This document shows positions 34,886 to 47,764 of a DNA stretch of 64,000 nt, in pieces. Within the stretch, counting starts at the first letter, position 1, and every line of letters starts with the position of its first letter. Under the pieces are notes generated by a model that made no database searches, was not told where the DNA came from, and saw only the letters and a list, made by a program, of their open reading frames with translations. The DNA is from Adiantum capillus-veneris (taxonomy: Eukaryota > Streptophyta > Polypodiopsida > Polypodiales > Pteridaceae): contig CM043964.1 of assembly GCA_014529385.2 (NCBI GenBank), positions 6,295,997 to 6,359,996 of the forward strand, in the 5' to 3' direction. Position numbers and translations under genes: made by a program.

Positions 34886-37800
34886 GGACTCGCGGCCTGT
34901 GGGACACACGAGGAGATTCATGTCACGGTTTGGAATTGCAATGGAGACCTATGGACACACCCAGAGAGACTTGAGGAGGTGATGAGAGGTCGAGACATCA
35001 TTCTACTTACAGAGACACACGAGAGCCCGGAGAGAGGGTTACCACGGATACATGGATTCCAGTGGGAGTCTCTACATCGAGGATGTATGCGCCAGCACAC
35101 CACTCGCGGCTCAGGAGGAGTGGCCATACTCTTTAGACAGGGGCTTCACAACAGACTACAGATTGTTGCCCGGGACCCACAGGCCCGCTACATGTGGATT
35201 CGCCTCGAGCTCTCACGAGACAGGATCGTCTACATTGCCCTTTGCTACTTTGCTCCCACAGGCTCCAGATTCGCCCCTATTGAGCAGGAGTCACCGTACG
35301 CATGCCTCACGGAGGAGATTATGGAGTACTCCACACTGGGTGAAGTCTTCCTTATGGGAGACTTCAATGCTCGTACGCGCAGTGATGCAGTGTGAGGCAT
35401 ATGACCATGAGGACCCAAAGGCACTACACACTCTAGATGAGGAGGCTACTATGAGAGATACAGCAGACAGAGCTCCAGTCACAGCCTATGGACGACATCT
35501 ACTTCGACTTGGCTCCCAGCACCGTCTCGTTATTTATAACGGGATGGTCCAGTGGCCCACCTCAGGGGGCCTGACTTGTATGCCACATGGAGTTGCAGAA
35601 GGAGGGGGGAGTACAGTCGACTATATTCTGGGACCCAGGGAGGCTACATACCTTATCACATCCTTCACCATTCCACCCATACCCATCGGAGCCGACCACA
35701 CATACCTCTCTTTCTCCATCACCGGAGATACCATCCCACACAGCTCCACAGCACACACTCCACACACCACCATCCATTTCACACATGAGCTAGCCTCTCT
35801 TTACTCGGCCAAGGTCGAACATGGCCTATGCCTCCTCCACCCATCCACACCACTCTCAGTTCTCACATCACATATCGCTTCCGTTCTCCACACTTCAGCT
35901 ATTAGCTCTTTTCCACACACCACTCACACAGGACGCACTCCCCCCCCCCCCCCCCCCCGGGACTATGCCTCAGAACCGCTGGTATGATGATGAGTGCAGA
36001 GAGATATACCGACGCCTCCGTGCACGGCGAGCCTTAGGAGAGATCACAGAGAGAGAGGCCACACGGCATATGAAGACGCTGACACGCCAAAAGCGGTGAG
36101 CATTCGAAGAGGCACAGGAGCTTGAGCTATACCGCCTATTCATGAGCATGGATAGCGCGACGGCATGGCGCACCCTGCGCGAGCCACGTCCGACTACAGC
36201 TATTGAGGATCCACAGATATGGCATGATTATGCAGAGCGACTTTATGAAGTGCCAAGGCAGCCTCCTATCCCACAACCACACGAGCCACGCCCCACGTGC
36301 TCCTCCTTCTTTACAGCAGAGATGGTAGAGAGGGCCATACGCCGCATGCAGCACAGACGATCAGCTGACCATACTGGATTACAGAGTGAGTACATCATTT
36401 ATGCGGCCTCCACTATAGCCCCGTTGATTGCACATGTCTTCAACCGGGCTATAGGGGAGGGCTTCCCAGAGGAGTGGACACAGCACACCATAGTGCCTAT
36501 CCACAAATCTGGCGACACCCTGGACCCAGGGAACTATAGGACTATCATGATTGGCCACACGATGGCCAAGCTATATGGAGCAGTACTTGAGGCACAGCTC
36601 AGCTGCTACGCAGAGATCGAGGGTTTACGAGCTCCAGGCCAAGCAGGTTTCAGACGAGCTTTCTCCACCATTGACCACATCTTCGTTCTGTGCTGCTTCA
36701 TTGATGGGGCAAAGGCGCGGAAGAAGAGGCTTTACTGCTGCTTTGTGGACTTCCGCAAGGCCTTTGACACAGTCCCACGCGAGAGACTCTTCCAGCGCCT
36801 TCACAGCATTGGGGTACCAACAGAGATGATTTGGGCCATATATGCTCTCTATGAGAGGGTGACGGGTCGGGTTCGTTGCCCAGGCGGTTTTTCAGAGACC
36901 ATTGCTAGCACCATTGGTGTTAAGCAAGGATGCCCACTCTCCCCGACACCCTTTGGGCTCTACATCGACGAGATCTCCGACTACATACTGCGAGCAGGGG
37001 GAGAGGGGAGCGACTTGGCAGGTACTCCGGTCCACATCATGTTATATGCTGATGATATTGTGTTGATTTCAGAGTCACCCGAGGGCTTGCAACGCCATCT
37101 TGAGGCCTTGGACGAATTCAGCACACACAAGGGGTTGACTGTGAACCTTGGCAAAACCAAGGTTATGATCTTTCACACATCCAGTGCAGTGAGGAGCGCC
37201 GCCACCTTCACAGCAGCAGGAGGACAGATTGATGTAGTCACCTCCTATGTCTACCTTGGCATCACGTTCACCAGCCTACTAGGACCCTTCACTATGAGGC
37301 AGGCTTCTGTTGACAGGCTCACACGAGGATATGCAGCTCTGGCCATGCTAGAGCGGAGGTGCCACCAGGCACACTTTCAGGAGCCCCGCACGAAGGGGTG
37401 GCTTTTCGACACCTTAGTCACCCCGGCCTTGATGTACTCGGCGGCAGTATGGGCACCAAGATTGACAGCTGACCAGTGGACACAGCTTGAGAGACCACAG
37501 GTATGTATGATCTCACGCTTGCTCCGCAGCAAGAAGACAGTGCCACATGACATTATTAGAGCCGAGCTCGCCACACCACCTATGGTTGTAGAGGCACTAT
37601 TCCAGACAGTTTTCTTCATCCAGAGGATGAGAGAGCTACCTCCTGACAGACTTACCCGTAGAGCATTTGAGGCAGCTATACAGCTATCAAAGAATGGGCA
37701 TGAGAGAGCATGGTACTCACAGGTCAGAGCATGGTTTGAGGGACATGGTCTTGACATGAAGAGCCTACCACCATTCCAGTACGACCCCCACTCACCATAT

Positions 37801-38616
37801 GTTCAGCTCTCTCGCAGTGAGAGGAACTTGGTATTGAGACAGGATCTGTGGCAGCTATACACTAGGAGAGTCTGGGAGGCACATGGCTTGGGGACAAGGA
37901 TGTCAGATTACAGAGACCAGTTTCTCACCATATTGTCTGGGGGGTTCATACAGAGACCACGCTACATGGACACATATATGCCACATAGCTCACGGGTGGC
38001 GATTGGTCAGCTGAGAGTGGCTTCACACAGGTTAGAGATTGAGATCGGGAGACATACTGGTGTTCCCAGGGAGGAGCGAATCTGCAGAGCCTGCACAGAG
38101 GAGGTGGAGAGTGAGGAGCACTTTGTATGTAGATGCAGAGCATACACTGAGATCAGAGGCAGGTATGAGGCCTTATTCAGAGGACAGCCCACTCTCCGAG
38201 AGATCATGGAATCTCGAGATCAGAGACAGCTCGGACGTTTCTTACTAGAGATACAGAGCCATCGGGACACACTACTACAGCCACACACAGCTACACAGAC
38301 AGAGGGGAGACAGTCACAGCTCACAGACTTCTTTCAGAGGATCTCCGCCCCTCCCTCACCAGACACTCAGAGGGGAGTGACACTCCCACAGGCGGAGGTG
38401 AACCGAGCTAGACGACGACCACGAGTCACAGGATACAGGGACGTGAGCTCCCACCACCGACAGATCGAGGAGATCCGAGCCCGGGAGCGCCGTGCCACTG
38501 AGGAGCGAGTGGCTCAGATGAGGGCCGACCCGACAGCTTTCATCCGGGTAGCCTTGGCACCAGACCCACCCATGTACCACATCTTACATCCCCCCACTAG
38601 TACAGGATGGAGCTAG
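34886..38616 (+). pseudogene. LINE-B ORF2 (B4): endonuclease, RT, CCHC finger
   Basis: The APE-type endonuclease begins VTVWNCNGDLW (near 34926) and has TETHE, RGSGGVAILF, FLMGDFNART, GSTVDYILG and GADHTYL. A frame change near 35390 and a C-run at 35940-35957 shift the frame; one stop lies at 36097. RT follows in a long open frame (36142-38616) with HKSGDTLDPGNYRTI, CCFVDFRKAFDTVPR (motif A), GVKQGCPLSPT and LYADDIVLI (YADD intact). The C-terminal finger is CRACTEEVESEEHFVC (CX2CX8HX3C). No ATG precedes the endonuclease in its frame after the ORF1 stop; the first is at 34979. Confidence 0.88.
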
Positions 38617-38806
38617 ATAGCTTGATGCATTCTCATGATTGTACTACCTTGAGCATATAGACATGCATATACCCCTAGAGATAGAGCTCCATCCCTCCTC
38701 AGATACTCCACTACCTACATTTAGTTCAGTTTTGTATCAGTTTTGTTTCATTTCTCTTTCCGATAGACGGATGACATACACACCATGTACATTTGATTTG
38801 TCTCAT

Positions 38807-38822
38807 AGGCCGATTTCGGCCT
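38807..38822 (+). promoter_or_regulatory. LINE-B 3' hairpin (B4)
   Basis: AGGCCGA-TT-TCGGCCT, identical to B2. Confidence 0.75.
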
Positions 38823-38866
38823 GACATAGACGTTAAAAATCTTTCTTTCTTTTCTTTCTTTTCTCT

Positions 38867-39438
38867 GAGGCGTGAGACGAGGGCGAGCAGCTGGACGAGG
38901 GCGAGGGCGAGCAGCCTGAGGCGAGCAGCTGGACCAAGGCGAGCAGACTGAGGAGGGCGAGCATTTTGTGGCGAGCTGGCTGACGAGGACGAGATGTCTG
39001 AGGGGAGGAGACTGAGGTGAAGGCGAGCAGGCTGAGTCAAACCCTCTCGCGCTGCCTTGCTGGACGAAGGACGAGCTCGTCGAGCTCTCTCTCTACTGGA
39101 CGAGGGACGAGGGTGAGCTGCTAGTCGAAGGCGGGGCGAGCTGTTGGACCTGGTCAAGGGCGAGCAGGTGGACCTGGTCGAGCTGCTGGTCCTGTGTCAA
39201 GGGGGCGAGCAGCTTGCCAAGGGCAAGGACGAGGGCCCTAACCTTTGAAGGACGAGGGCGAGCTGTGCCAAGGGCGAGAGCTAGCTGCCTACCAAGGAAG
39301 AGGGCTAGCAGAGCCAAGGGCCGACCAGACGAGACCAGTGCCAGGGCGAGGACGAGGGCTAGGACTTGCTGACGAGGGCAAGGCCAACCAGGGCGGAGGC
39401 CAAACCTGAGCTGGTGAGGGCCTTGAATCAGTGTTCGG
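38867..39438 (+). promoter_or_regulatory. LINE-B B5 5' leader, GAGGGCGAGC repeats
   Basis: About 570 bases dominated by variants of GACGAGGGCGAGCAG, a degenerate tandem array with a GAC/GAG period. It is unlike the B4 and B3 leaders, so leaders evolve fast or are exchanged. Any frame through it is low complexity. Confidence 0.55.
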
Positions 39439-40593
39439 ATGGACCAACCAGTCGAGGATGGTGATGCAAGTGGCTTCACCACGCCACAAAAAATGAAAGC
39501 GACATTCAAGCGGAGGAACAGAGATAGCATACTCTCGCCAAGCTCATTGCGGGCAGGGAAAACCGTCAGAATCCAAGATGATTTAATGATGGAGAGGGTT
39601 CAAGTGATGATTAAATCTGAGCTCAGCTTTATGAGAGATGACATCAGGAAAGAGATGTACGCAAACGCAGAGAGTTATAAGAATTATATGTATGCAGATA
39701 TGAGGAAAGAATTCGATAAAGCGATGCTTGGTAAGCATGATGAGATGTATCTATCTGTGAAAGGGGAGATGCAGGCTCTAATGCGGGCAGAAGTGAATGT
39801 AATGGAATGTATTATGCAGAAAAAGTTGGATGAGGCAATTGCAAGCTTTGAATCTTGGAAAACCAATGTGGAAAAGTGCATGAAGGAAAAAGATGCAGTG
39901 ATTGAAGAGCTTAAAGGGGAACTTGCAGCGTGCAAAATTATGCCCAAAACGGAAGGGGGAAATCAGCCCTCGATGTTAAAGGAGCTTGAAGATATTAAGG
40001 AGCTGGTGAAAACTCTGCACGAAGGGGAAGAACTAAACTCGAAAGAGGCTTCCTCATGGGCGGAGCGCCTTTCTAAAACACAGGATAAAGTTGACGAAGC
40101 AGAAAAATGGATTAAAGGTGCAAAGAAAGGAAAGGCCCGGATGCCAGAAGCCGCACAGACTTCTACCATCATCAATATGACCATTGAGGAGGAACAGAAG
40201 AGGAGGACTAGAGCCCTCCATGTGCGTATTACTGGTATCAAAGACACCGAAAATGTAGAAGACGAAGTGAAGGAACTCTTGCAGCGCATGCGCATCCCGG
40301 AACCTATGCACACAGGTGCTTGGAGAGTAGGAAAGAAGGGAGTGGATGAGAAGGGAAACGTCAAAGAGAAAGCACTTATTTTGCGTTTCCCGACTTTGGA
40401 AACAAGGAAGGAATTCTTGAAGAAGAGACCAGCACTTAAGAAAACTGGAATATTTATGGGGGATGACCTTACTTTATCACAAATAGCACATATGCAAGAG
40501 TTGATGCCAGAGATCAAGGCAGCAAGGGAGAAGGGAAAAATTGCCTTTTATAGAGGAGGGAGAGTAGTGGTTTTGGAAAAACGCACAGCATGA
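39439..40593 (+). CDS. LINE-B ORF1 protein (B5), intact
   Basis: 384 codons from ATG 39439 to TGA 40591-40593. Residues about 45-230 are long charged helices suitable for a coiled coil (YADMRKEFDKAMLGKHDEMY). RRM-like core at about 255-325: ALHVRITGIKDTENVEDEV, then GAWRVGKKG and ALILRFPTLETRKEFLKKR. C-terminal domain at about 330-382: IFMGDDLTLSQIAHMQELMP, KIAFYRGGRVVV. Likely RNA-binding. The TGA is followed by CGG and the frame stays open into ORF2. Confidence 0.85.
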   Translation: MDQPVEDGDASGFTTPQKMKATFKRRNRDSILSPSSLRAGKTVRIQDDLMMERVQVMIKSELSFMRDDIRKEMYANAESYKNYMYADMRKEFDKAMLGKHDEMYLSVKGEMQALMRAEVNVMECIMQKKLDEAIASFESWKTNVEKCMKEKDAVIEELKGELAACKIMPKTEGGNQPSMLKELEDIKELVKTLHEGEELNSKEASSWAERLSKTQDKVDEAEKWIKGAKKGKARMPEAAQTSTIINMTIEEEQKRRTRALHVRITGIKDTENVEDEVKELLQRMRIPEPMHTGAWRVGKKGVDEKGNVKEKALILRFPTLETRKEFLKKRPALKKTGIFMGDDLTLSQIAHMQELMPEIKAAREKGKIAFYRGGRVVVLEKRTA

Positions 40594-43500
40594 CGGTGCG
40601 AGACATATGCGACCACACTCTGGATGGCGGCATGGCATTGTAATGGATCATATAGGCTGGATGTGGGTGCCTTTGAAGATAGCTTCAGAGATAGAGACAT
40701 TGTCTTTTACTCGGAGACACATCAAAAATCTGGACAGTTGATGCCAAGTGTGACTGGCTATTTATGGGAGACCGCTTGTCGGCCAGACGCTAGATCCCAG
40801 CATGGAAGTCGAGGTTCAGGAGGGGTAGCAGTCTTATTCAAGGAAGAGTTGCAGACGCTATTACAGATTTTCCGGAGAGATGACCAGGCGAGATACATGT
40901 GGGTGAGACTGAGAGCTGAGACAGGCAGATTCTTATACATTGCTATATGTTACTTTCCCCCTAGCACATCAGTCTATACCTCACCTAGAGAGCAATCCCC
41001 TTTCTCTATACTTGATGATGACATATGGGAGTTCTCTAGAGATGGAGATATCATTCTCTTGGGAGACTTTAATGCCAGGACGGCCAACTCCCAAACGGTA
41101 TTTTATGATACCTCGGAGGAGATGCTTAGAGAGATGGATATATCGAAGATGGGACTTGACAGACACTCACACGATAAAGGGCACACAGAGTATGGGAGAT
41201 ATCTCATGGAGATGACAACTACGCATGGTCTGGCCATACTTAATGGTCTAGAGATTTTTCCTTCGTCTGGGGGATTCACATGCTTTCCACACAGACATGG
41301 GGCCAGTACAGTGGACTATGTCATGACTTCAACGAGCTTCATCTCTCATATTCAAGATCTCACTGTGGGCCCTAGGCCTGTTGTAGTAGCAGTGGACCAT
41401 GCTCTCCTGACTTTTTCAGTCTCTTTCCAGTATAGTGTCTCTCAGACACCACGGAGGACTGCACACACACGGTATACTTTTACACCAGAGACGGATTAAG
41501 TTTATGTGGAAGAGATTTACAGACGGATGGGGGCAGCCGAGCCTGTATATACAGTGGAGGAGATCACCACTTTATTGATGGAGATCTTGCATGGGGAACC
41601 AGGAGAGGCATACCCACACACTCAACCAGATCAGAGAAGACGTTCTAGGAACATGCCTCAGAATAGTTGGTATGATGAGGAGTGCGGAGAGATGAGAGTT
41701 CAGATTCAGAGCGAGCTTATACTTGGAGTCATTACATATAGACAGTCTCGGATTGCCCTTCCGCGTTTAGTGCGACGGAAGAAGCGGGCCTTTTTAGCCC
41801 AGATGGAACGTGATTTGTATCAGCTCGTTTTGAGCCGAGATTCAGGTGAGGCTTGGCGTCTCTTCCATGAGCACTCACCTCCTCCAGTGATTACCTCTCC
41901 CGAGATTTGGGGTCAGTATGCAGCATCATTATATACAGTACCTGGGCAACCACCATTACCAGACCCTCTAGAGCCATGTCCAGCCACTAGTAACTTCTTT
42001 ACCACTGAGATGGTGAAGAACGCCATTGTGACAGGATGAGGACTAGGAGAGCATATGATCATGATGGTTTGGTGGCAGAGCACTTGATACATGCTAGAGA
42101 TTTACTATCAGAGGTTCTTGCGTGGTTGTTTAACCGTGTCATGTGTGAGGGACTACCCGAGTCCTGGAGATTATCTACTATTGTACCTCTTTTCAAGGCA
42201 GGGGACCCCACGGTACCAGGGAACTACCGTACTATTATGATAGGGCACACATTGGCACGGTTGTATGCATCCATTCTTGAACAGCAACTGAGTAAATGGG
42301 CAGAAAGTGAGGGCATACGAGCAGCAGGGCAGGATGGATTCAGGAGGGGTTTCTCCACTTTGGACCATATTCTTCCACTCAGAGCCATTATTGAGGAGGG
42401 TCGGGCACATGGGCGACGGATGTGTTGTTGCTTTGTGGACTTTCGCAAGGCATTTGACACAGTGCCGAGGGCCAGATTGATGCACAGGCTACTGAAGTTG
42501 GGAGTACCCACAGAGATCATATGGGGGATCATGGCTTTATACGACTCAGTGACTGGCCAGGTACGCACTCCTAAGGGGATTTCTGACATTGTTCATTCCA
42601 CTATTGGAGTGAAACAGGGGTGTCCTTTGTCCCCTACACTTTTTGGTATGTATGTAGATGAGGTCTCTGACTACATTGACAAAGAGGGTGGCAGAGGCGC
42701 TCAGCTGACAGGGACATGGATCCCTTTATTATTATATGCTGATAATATTGTGTTAATGTCAGAGTTGCCAGAGGGCATGCAAAGACATTTGGATGCATTG
42801 CACAACTTTGCAGAGGATAGTGGACTGTCTGCGAACCTTGGTAAAACCAAGGTTATGGTGTTTAACACCACACCACAGTGGGTCAAGAGATCGGCACCTA
42901 CACTCGTATATGGCTAGGACACTGTGGAGTACACAGATGAATATACATATCTGGGGGTGGTATTCACGGGACCAAGGTTTACCCAGAGGAGAGCAGCAGA
43001 GACTATACTATCCAGAGCCTATGCGGCATTAGGAGGGCTAGAGAGGATGTGTTCGCAGGTTCAGTTTCAAGAACCACGAACAAAACTATGGCTCTTTGAT
43101 ACTTTGGTTGCTTCAGCTATGCTTTATGGGGTCCAAGTTTGGGGACCATCTGTGAATCATGACAATTGGAGGAAAATGGAGAGACCCTTGGTATTTATGA
43201 TATCCCGGATGATTAGAGCCAAGGCCTCTGTACCACATGCGATTATTCGAGCGGAGGTAGCCGCCCCTCCTATAGATATTGAGGCTCTTACCAAATCAGT
43301 GTCCTTTATGCACAGTCTATGGGATACACATAGAGGCAGATATACTTGACAGGCTCTTGAGTCCTCTAGACAGTTAGCGATGCAGGGAGATGCATCATGT
43401 TGGTATGCACAGATGACCTCATGGTTTCAGAGGCATGGTTTCAGCATGGATAGATTGCCTCCCTTTCAGTATTCCCTAGATGCACCCTCCCTGCCAGTCA

Positions 43501-44225
43501 CACGAACGGAGATCACTAGACTCATTCGTCGGGATCTTATACAGTTGGACACCAGGAGGACATGGGTAGAGCCGATACAAGAGTTGGGCACGAAGATACA
43601 AGAGATGGCTTTCTACAAAGAGCACCTTCTCCAACTTTCAGGGGATGGGTTTGTGACTCGTCCGAACTACATGGACACTCATTTATCTCATGGTTTGCGA
43701 TGTGCTATTGGTCAGAGTCGCACATCCTCACACCAACTGGAGATTGAGACGGGTAGATTCAGAGGGATACCACCAGAGTCTAGGATATGTCAACTATGCG
43801 GTAGAGAGCCAGAGACAGAGCTACACTACATATGCCACTGCACTATGTATTATGAACGAAGGCGCTTCCATTTCTTATTCAGGGAGGGTTTTGGACCCCT
43901 AGATAGAGTCATGAGGTATCAAGACCAGAGATGCCTTTGCTTATATCTACTTGAGCTACACCGACATAGAGACAGTCTGTTGGGGAGACATGGAGTACGA
44001 CAGTCGCAGAGACAGATCACAGATTTCTTTGGATCGAGGGAGCCAAGAGACCAACCACCAGCACAGGGTTGTACCCGCATTCATACCAGAGGCACCCTCA
44101 TTGACAGGGCGATTGAGCTCGGGAGATCAAGACGACCACGACCAAGACACAGGTGCACACTGCATCGACGGAGACTCCAGCAGAGGATCGAAGGCATTCT
44201 AGCACGACACCCAGATTGTCATTGA
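40594..44225 (+). pseudogene. LINE-B ORF2 (B5): endonuclease, RT (YADN), CCHC finger
   Basis: ATG at 40624 sits just at the endonuclease start (MAAWHCNGSY). Endonuclease motifs: YSETHQKSG, RGSGGVAVLF, LLGDFNART, ASTVDYVM, VDHALLTF. A TAA interrupts at 41497. A frameshift near 42036 leads into RT: FKAGDPTVPGNYRTI, CCFVDFRKAFDTVPR, GVKQGCPLSPTLF and LYADNIVLM. The catalytic box reads YADN, losing one of the two metal-binding aspartates. Stops at 42915 and 43347 precede the C-terminal part with CQLCGREPETELHYICHC. The end near 44225 matches B0. Confidence 0.88.
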
Positions 44226-44356
44226 GGGCCTATTCTACATTTTCACATTTCACATTTCACACTTCATTTCAGTTTTCATTTTTTACTTTCAGTACCTTTT
44301 GTACTTGTACCTCAGACATTGTATTAGATTCACCACTTTGTATCTGATGGTCTCAT

Positions 44357-44371
44357 AGGTCATTTTGGCCT
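44357..44371 (+). promoter_or_regulatory. LINE-B 3' hairpin (B5)
   Basis: AGGTCA-TTT-TGGCCT, as in B1 with a different loop base. Confidence 0.7.
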
Positions 44372-44396
44372 TTTGAAGACGTTAATGTATCATTTC

Positions 44397-44400
<4 letters not shown>

Positions 44401-44477
<77 letters not shown>
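44401..44477 (+). repeat. compound (CT)n(GT)n after B5
   Basis: 36 bases of CT then 40 of GT. It ends the LINE-B array; LINE-A copy A5 follows. Confidence 0.98.
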
Positions 44478-44478
<1 letters not shown>

Positions 44479-47400
44479 CGTTAACGAGAAAGCGAGAGTG
44501 GCTGTTGAACCCCCTACAGGTTGTGTGAGTGGTCTGCAAGATCATCGGTAGTCGACCCTCGCGAGGTGAGATAAGAGACCTTCTGCAGGCTCGCTTGCTC
44601 GTTGAGGTTGACAGGATAATATGCATGCAGATCTGGAGGAGATGTTGCTATCAGATTGAGTTTGAGACCCAGGCAGAGCAAGTTCTTATGTAGTGCCCCT
44701 TGGCACTTTAACCTGCAAGCGCATATTTCCGGCATTGGCATTATGGCTTCCACCCCGCCACGGACACGACCGGCAAGGAGACTGGCTTTCTGATGTCAGT
44801 TTGCTTTCTTGGACTGCGGTGAGAGTACCTTCATCTACTTCCTCAACTTGGAGGTGCGTTTGGGATGGTTCTGGAGAGTCGAGACTCCACACACAACAGC
44901 TTCAATGGCCGCAAAGGCAGCGGAAAGGCAGTGGGCCTTCGTACGGTCCGAGTTATAGCATCTTGAGGGTTTTGGGAGAAAGCAGCACAGTTTGGCGTTC
45001 TTGCGCTCTGATCATAGGATTGCAAGCATTGTCTTGCTTGAATGGATCCATTTCATGTCAATGATTGGATTTAGACCGCAGGGGTATGGTTGGGGTTCTC
45101 AGAGGCACAACCTTACTTTCCATCGACAAGCAGCGCAGTGGTCACAGGTGGGACTGGGTTTCCTATGAGTTCTTTAGAATCACTAGCCTGCGTCAGGACT
45201 AGAGTTCGACGATTGAGGACTGATAATTTGCGTGACACAGAGCCATCAGAGATTCGAGAGATGGCCACAGCATTCTATAGGGACATGCTGTCGACAGATG
45301 CTCCTTGAGTGGCACGCGACGATTGAAAAGAAGTAGTTTGGGTTTCTTGAGAGATGCAGGAGGTCTTGCTTGCACCTCGTCTTTGCGGTGATCTTGAGGA
45401 GGCCCTGCGGGCCATGTCTAGAGACAGTTACCTTGGAGAGGACGGATTAGTCCCCTTGGGAGCTCGTGGGCCTACGGCTTCGGGATGCGTTTTAGCAGAC
45501 CTTGGAGACTGGGCAGCTTCTAGAGAGCATGTCAGAGGGACTTATTCCCAAAGAGGGGGGTGACCTTGAGGAGGTGCACCAGTGGCGGCCGATTACTATC
45601 TTGAACTCAGCCTAAAAAATTCTGGCCAAGGCGCTGAGTTTGAGATTGCAGCCGATGCTTGAGCAGTTGATTCACCCCACAAAGACAAGCTTTGCCAAGG
45701 ATCGGAGTATATTCACTTTCTGGGAGGTTCTCTCTCTAGCAAGGTTTCAAGAGGAGGACCTAGCCGTACGCATGCTGGATTTTGAGAAGGCTTATGATCG
45801 GGTGGATTGGGGATTTTTGGAGGGCCCGATGCAAAGGATGGGGTTCCCCGAGGCTTGGATAAAGGGGATCTCAGCACTGTATTCCATAGCTCATAGTCAG
45901 GTTATCATGGCAGGGGCGACCAGGGAGAGGTTCCCCCTCTCTCGTTCGGTGAGGCAGGGACCCTTTTGGCTCCCACCCTGTTCTTATTTTTGGTGGAGAC
46001 TATGAGCAGCTATCTTTGTTCTCAGGAGCTTGGGTTGCAAGGGTTACGGCTTCCCATCAGGGGAGAGGAGTTGCTGGATGCAGAGTTCGCTGATGACAAA
46101 GCTATGTACTTACGGGGCAGTGTGTCCACTTTACTTAGCTTCAAGCAGGCGATTGAGGTTTTTTGTTCTGCTTCGCGAGATAGGATGAATTGGCACACAA
46201 GTCTTGTGGATTTTGGGGTTGAGGGAGGCCCCCCAAATGGATGCTGAGTGAGTAGTTTCGTTGGGTACCAGAGGAGACAGCACTGAGATATTTAGGATGC
46301 CACATCGGACTTGATTTGACAGTGGAGCAGTAGGTTGTGCCGCTGCTCCTTAGTATTCGGAAGAAGCTGTTCTGAAGTTATGCCCATCTATCCTTGGCTG
46401 GGCGAGTTGTTGCCCATCCGGTGCTATTGGCAACGATGTGGTACATCACCTCTTGCTGGATCTTTTCCAGTTCTTATATGGCCAAATCCAGTGGCTCACA
46501 CGGAATTTTCTTTGGTTAGGAGGGGATAGACGGCCTGCGCAGGCCAAGGTTGCTTGGTCAATGATTATGCAGCCACTCTCACGGGGAGGGCTAGGGATTG
46601 TGAATCCTCCTAGTCAGAGAAGAACCTCGCTGGACAAGTTTATTGTGCAGGGGCTGCTTCCAGGGGAGGAGCCTTGGAAAGAGCTACTTCTTCACAGACT
46701 TCAGCAGAGAGTTCCCATTGCAGGGGAACCCTGCATTGGGGGCTGCTTCCAGGGGAGGAGCCTTGGAAAGAGCTACTTCTTCACAGACTTCAGCAGAGAG
46801 TTCCCATTGCAGGGGAACCTTGGCAGCATGACACTAGATGGATATTCTCTGAGATACGCAGAGCCAGACTCACGAGGCGGATTGAGGACCGCTTCACTGG
46901 CAGCTTGTTGTGGACCTGGGAGATGCACCCCACGCTCAAGTAGGGCCCTCCCTCGTGTGAGGAGAAGAGACTTCACCAGCCCCTTGTCTGGATCCTCATC
47001 TACGATCAGATCAAGGTCCCATGGTGCATTCCAAGCCTTATGTATCTTGAGGTGCTCTGGCAGGCAAGAGGACCCGCACATAGTTTTGCACACTCGAGGC
47101 AGTTTCCTGCACTACCAATAGAGACACAGGAGCAGCAAATGGCACGTGTGCGGGGAGCTGCCTCATGATTCAAGATTTTCAGGAGGCATTGCCTGAGGCT
47201 TGGGCCGTTCCCCTTGAGTCAAGTGCCCCGAGTGGATGGGGGCTTTTACGCGGTTCAGGCGCTCATTCCAGTGCGGGGGTGTGCCGCATTCTATTTTCTA
47301 AGGTGGCGCAGATGGCAGACTGCACAGGCCTGTTGACGACTGTTGCTTCCAGCCGATTAGAGTGGCGGGGTTCCGTGAGAGACGTTGGCATATCGATACG

Positions 47401-47764
47401 GACTCGGGACAGATCTCCAGCCATGGGGATTGACGCGTCTGGGCATGGGAGGAACGTCTCCCCTCTCATATGAAGTGGGACCTACGGGAGTGGAGTTAGA
47501 CAGATCCGTTTGCGCCGCCAAGGAGCCCCACTTCCCCTTTTTCCATTGCACAATCCGGATGGCACGCATCCTGACACCAAGAAAAGGGGGCCAGCCAGCA
47601 ACCGCAGAGCATTGGCAGACACAGGGACTTACCAGAACATTCTTGACTGACTTTTGGCAAAGAGTTTGGAGATGCCAGAGCACCAGGCAGGTCACCATGT
47701 TCCCATGGAAAGTGGCTCACCGTGCTACAGCTGTAGGATTCTGGCTAGCTTATTGCGCGATATG
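44478..47764 (+). mobile_element. LINE-A copy A5, heavily degenerate
   Basis: Contains an ORF1 fragment (REIRDLLQARLLVEVDRII, QIEFET), little of the endonuclease, and RT in pieces: WRPITILNSA, RMLDFEKAYDRVDWGFLEG, RSVRQG, EFADDKAMYLRG. Then the C-terminal region with an 89-bp duplication, and KVAHRATAVGFWLAY, where it is cut inside the zinc domain. The 3' tail is missing; the C-rich leader of A6 follows at about 47765. Many stops and shifts. Confidence 0.82.
46651..46828 (+). repeat. 89-bp tandem duplication inside A5
   Basis: Two adjacent copies (46651-46739 and 46740-46828), nearly identical, so the duplication is recent relative to the decay of A5. Confidence 0.92.

Larger units (their letters stand above)
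38867..44400 (+). mobile_element. LINE-B copy B5, near full length
   Basis: About 5.5 kb, starting directly after the pyrimidine tail of B4 and ending at a CT tract (44401). Contains a purine-rich leader, an intact ORF1, and an ORF2 with one frameshift and several stops. The tail hairpin (44357-44371) is of the B0/B1 subtype. It is clearly diverged from B4 at protein level. Confidence 0.9.

Noticed and set aside
40591-40596. TGA CGG as proof of programmed readthrough
   Set aside because: The context is suggestive, but B5 also has an ATG at 40624, so reinitiation is equally possible; kept only as a hypothesis.
44437-44477. (GT)n next to B5 as a second target type
   Set aside because: The LINE-B end joins CT; the GT part begins 36 bases later and is probably repeat drift.
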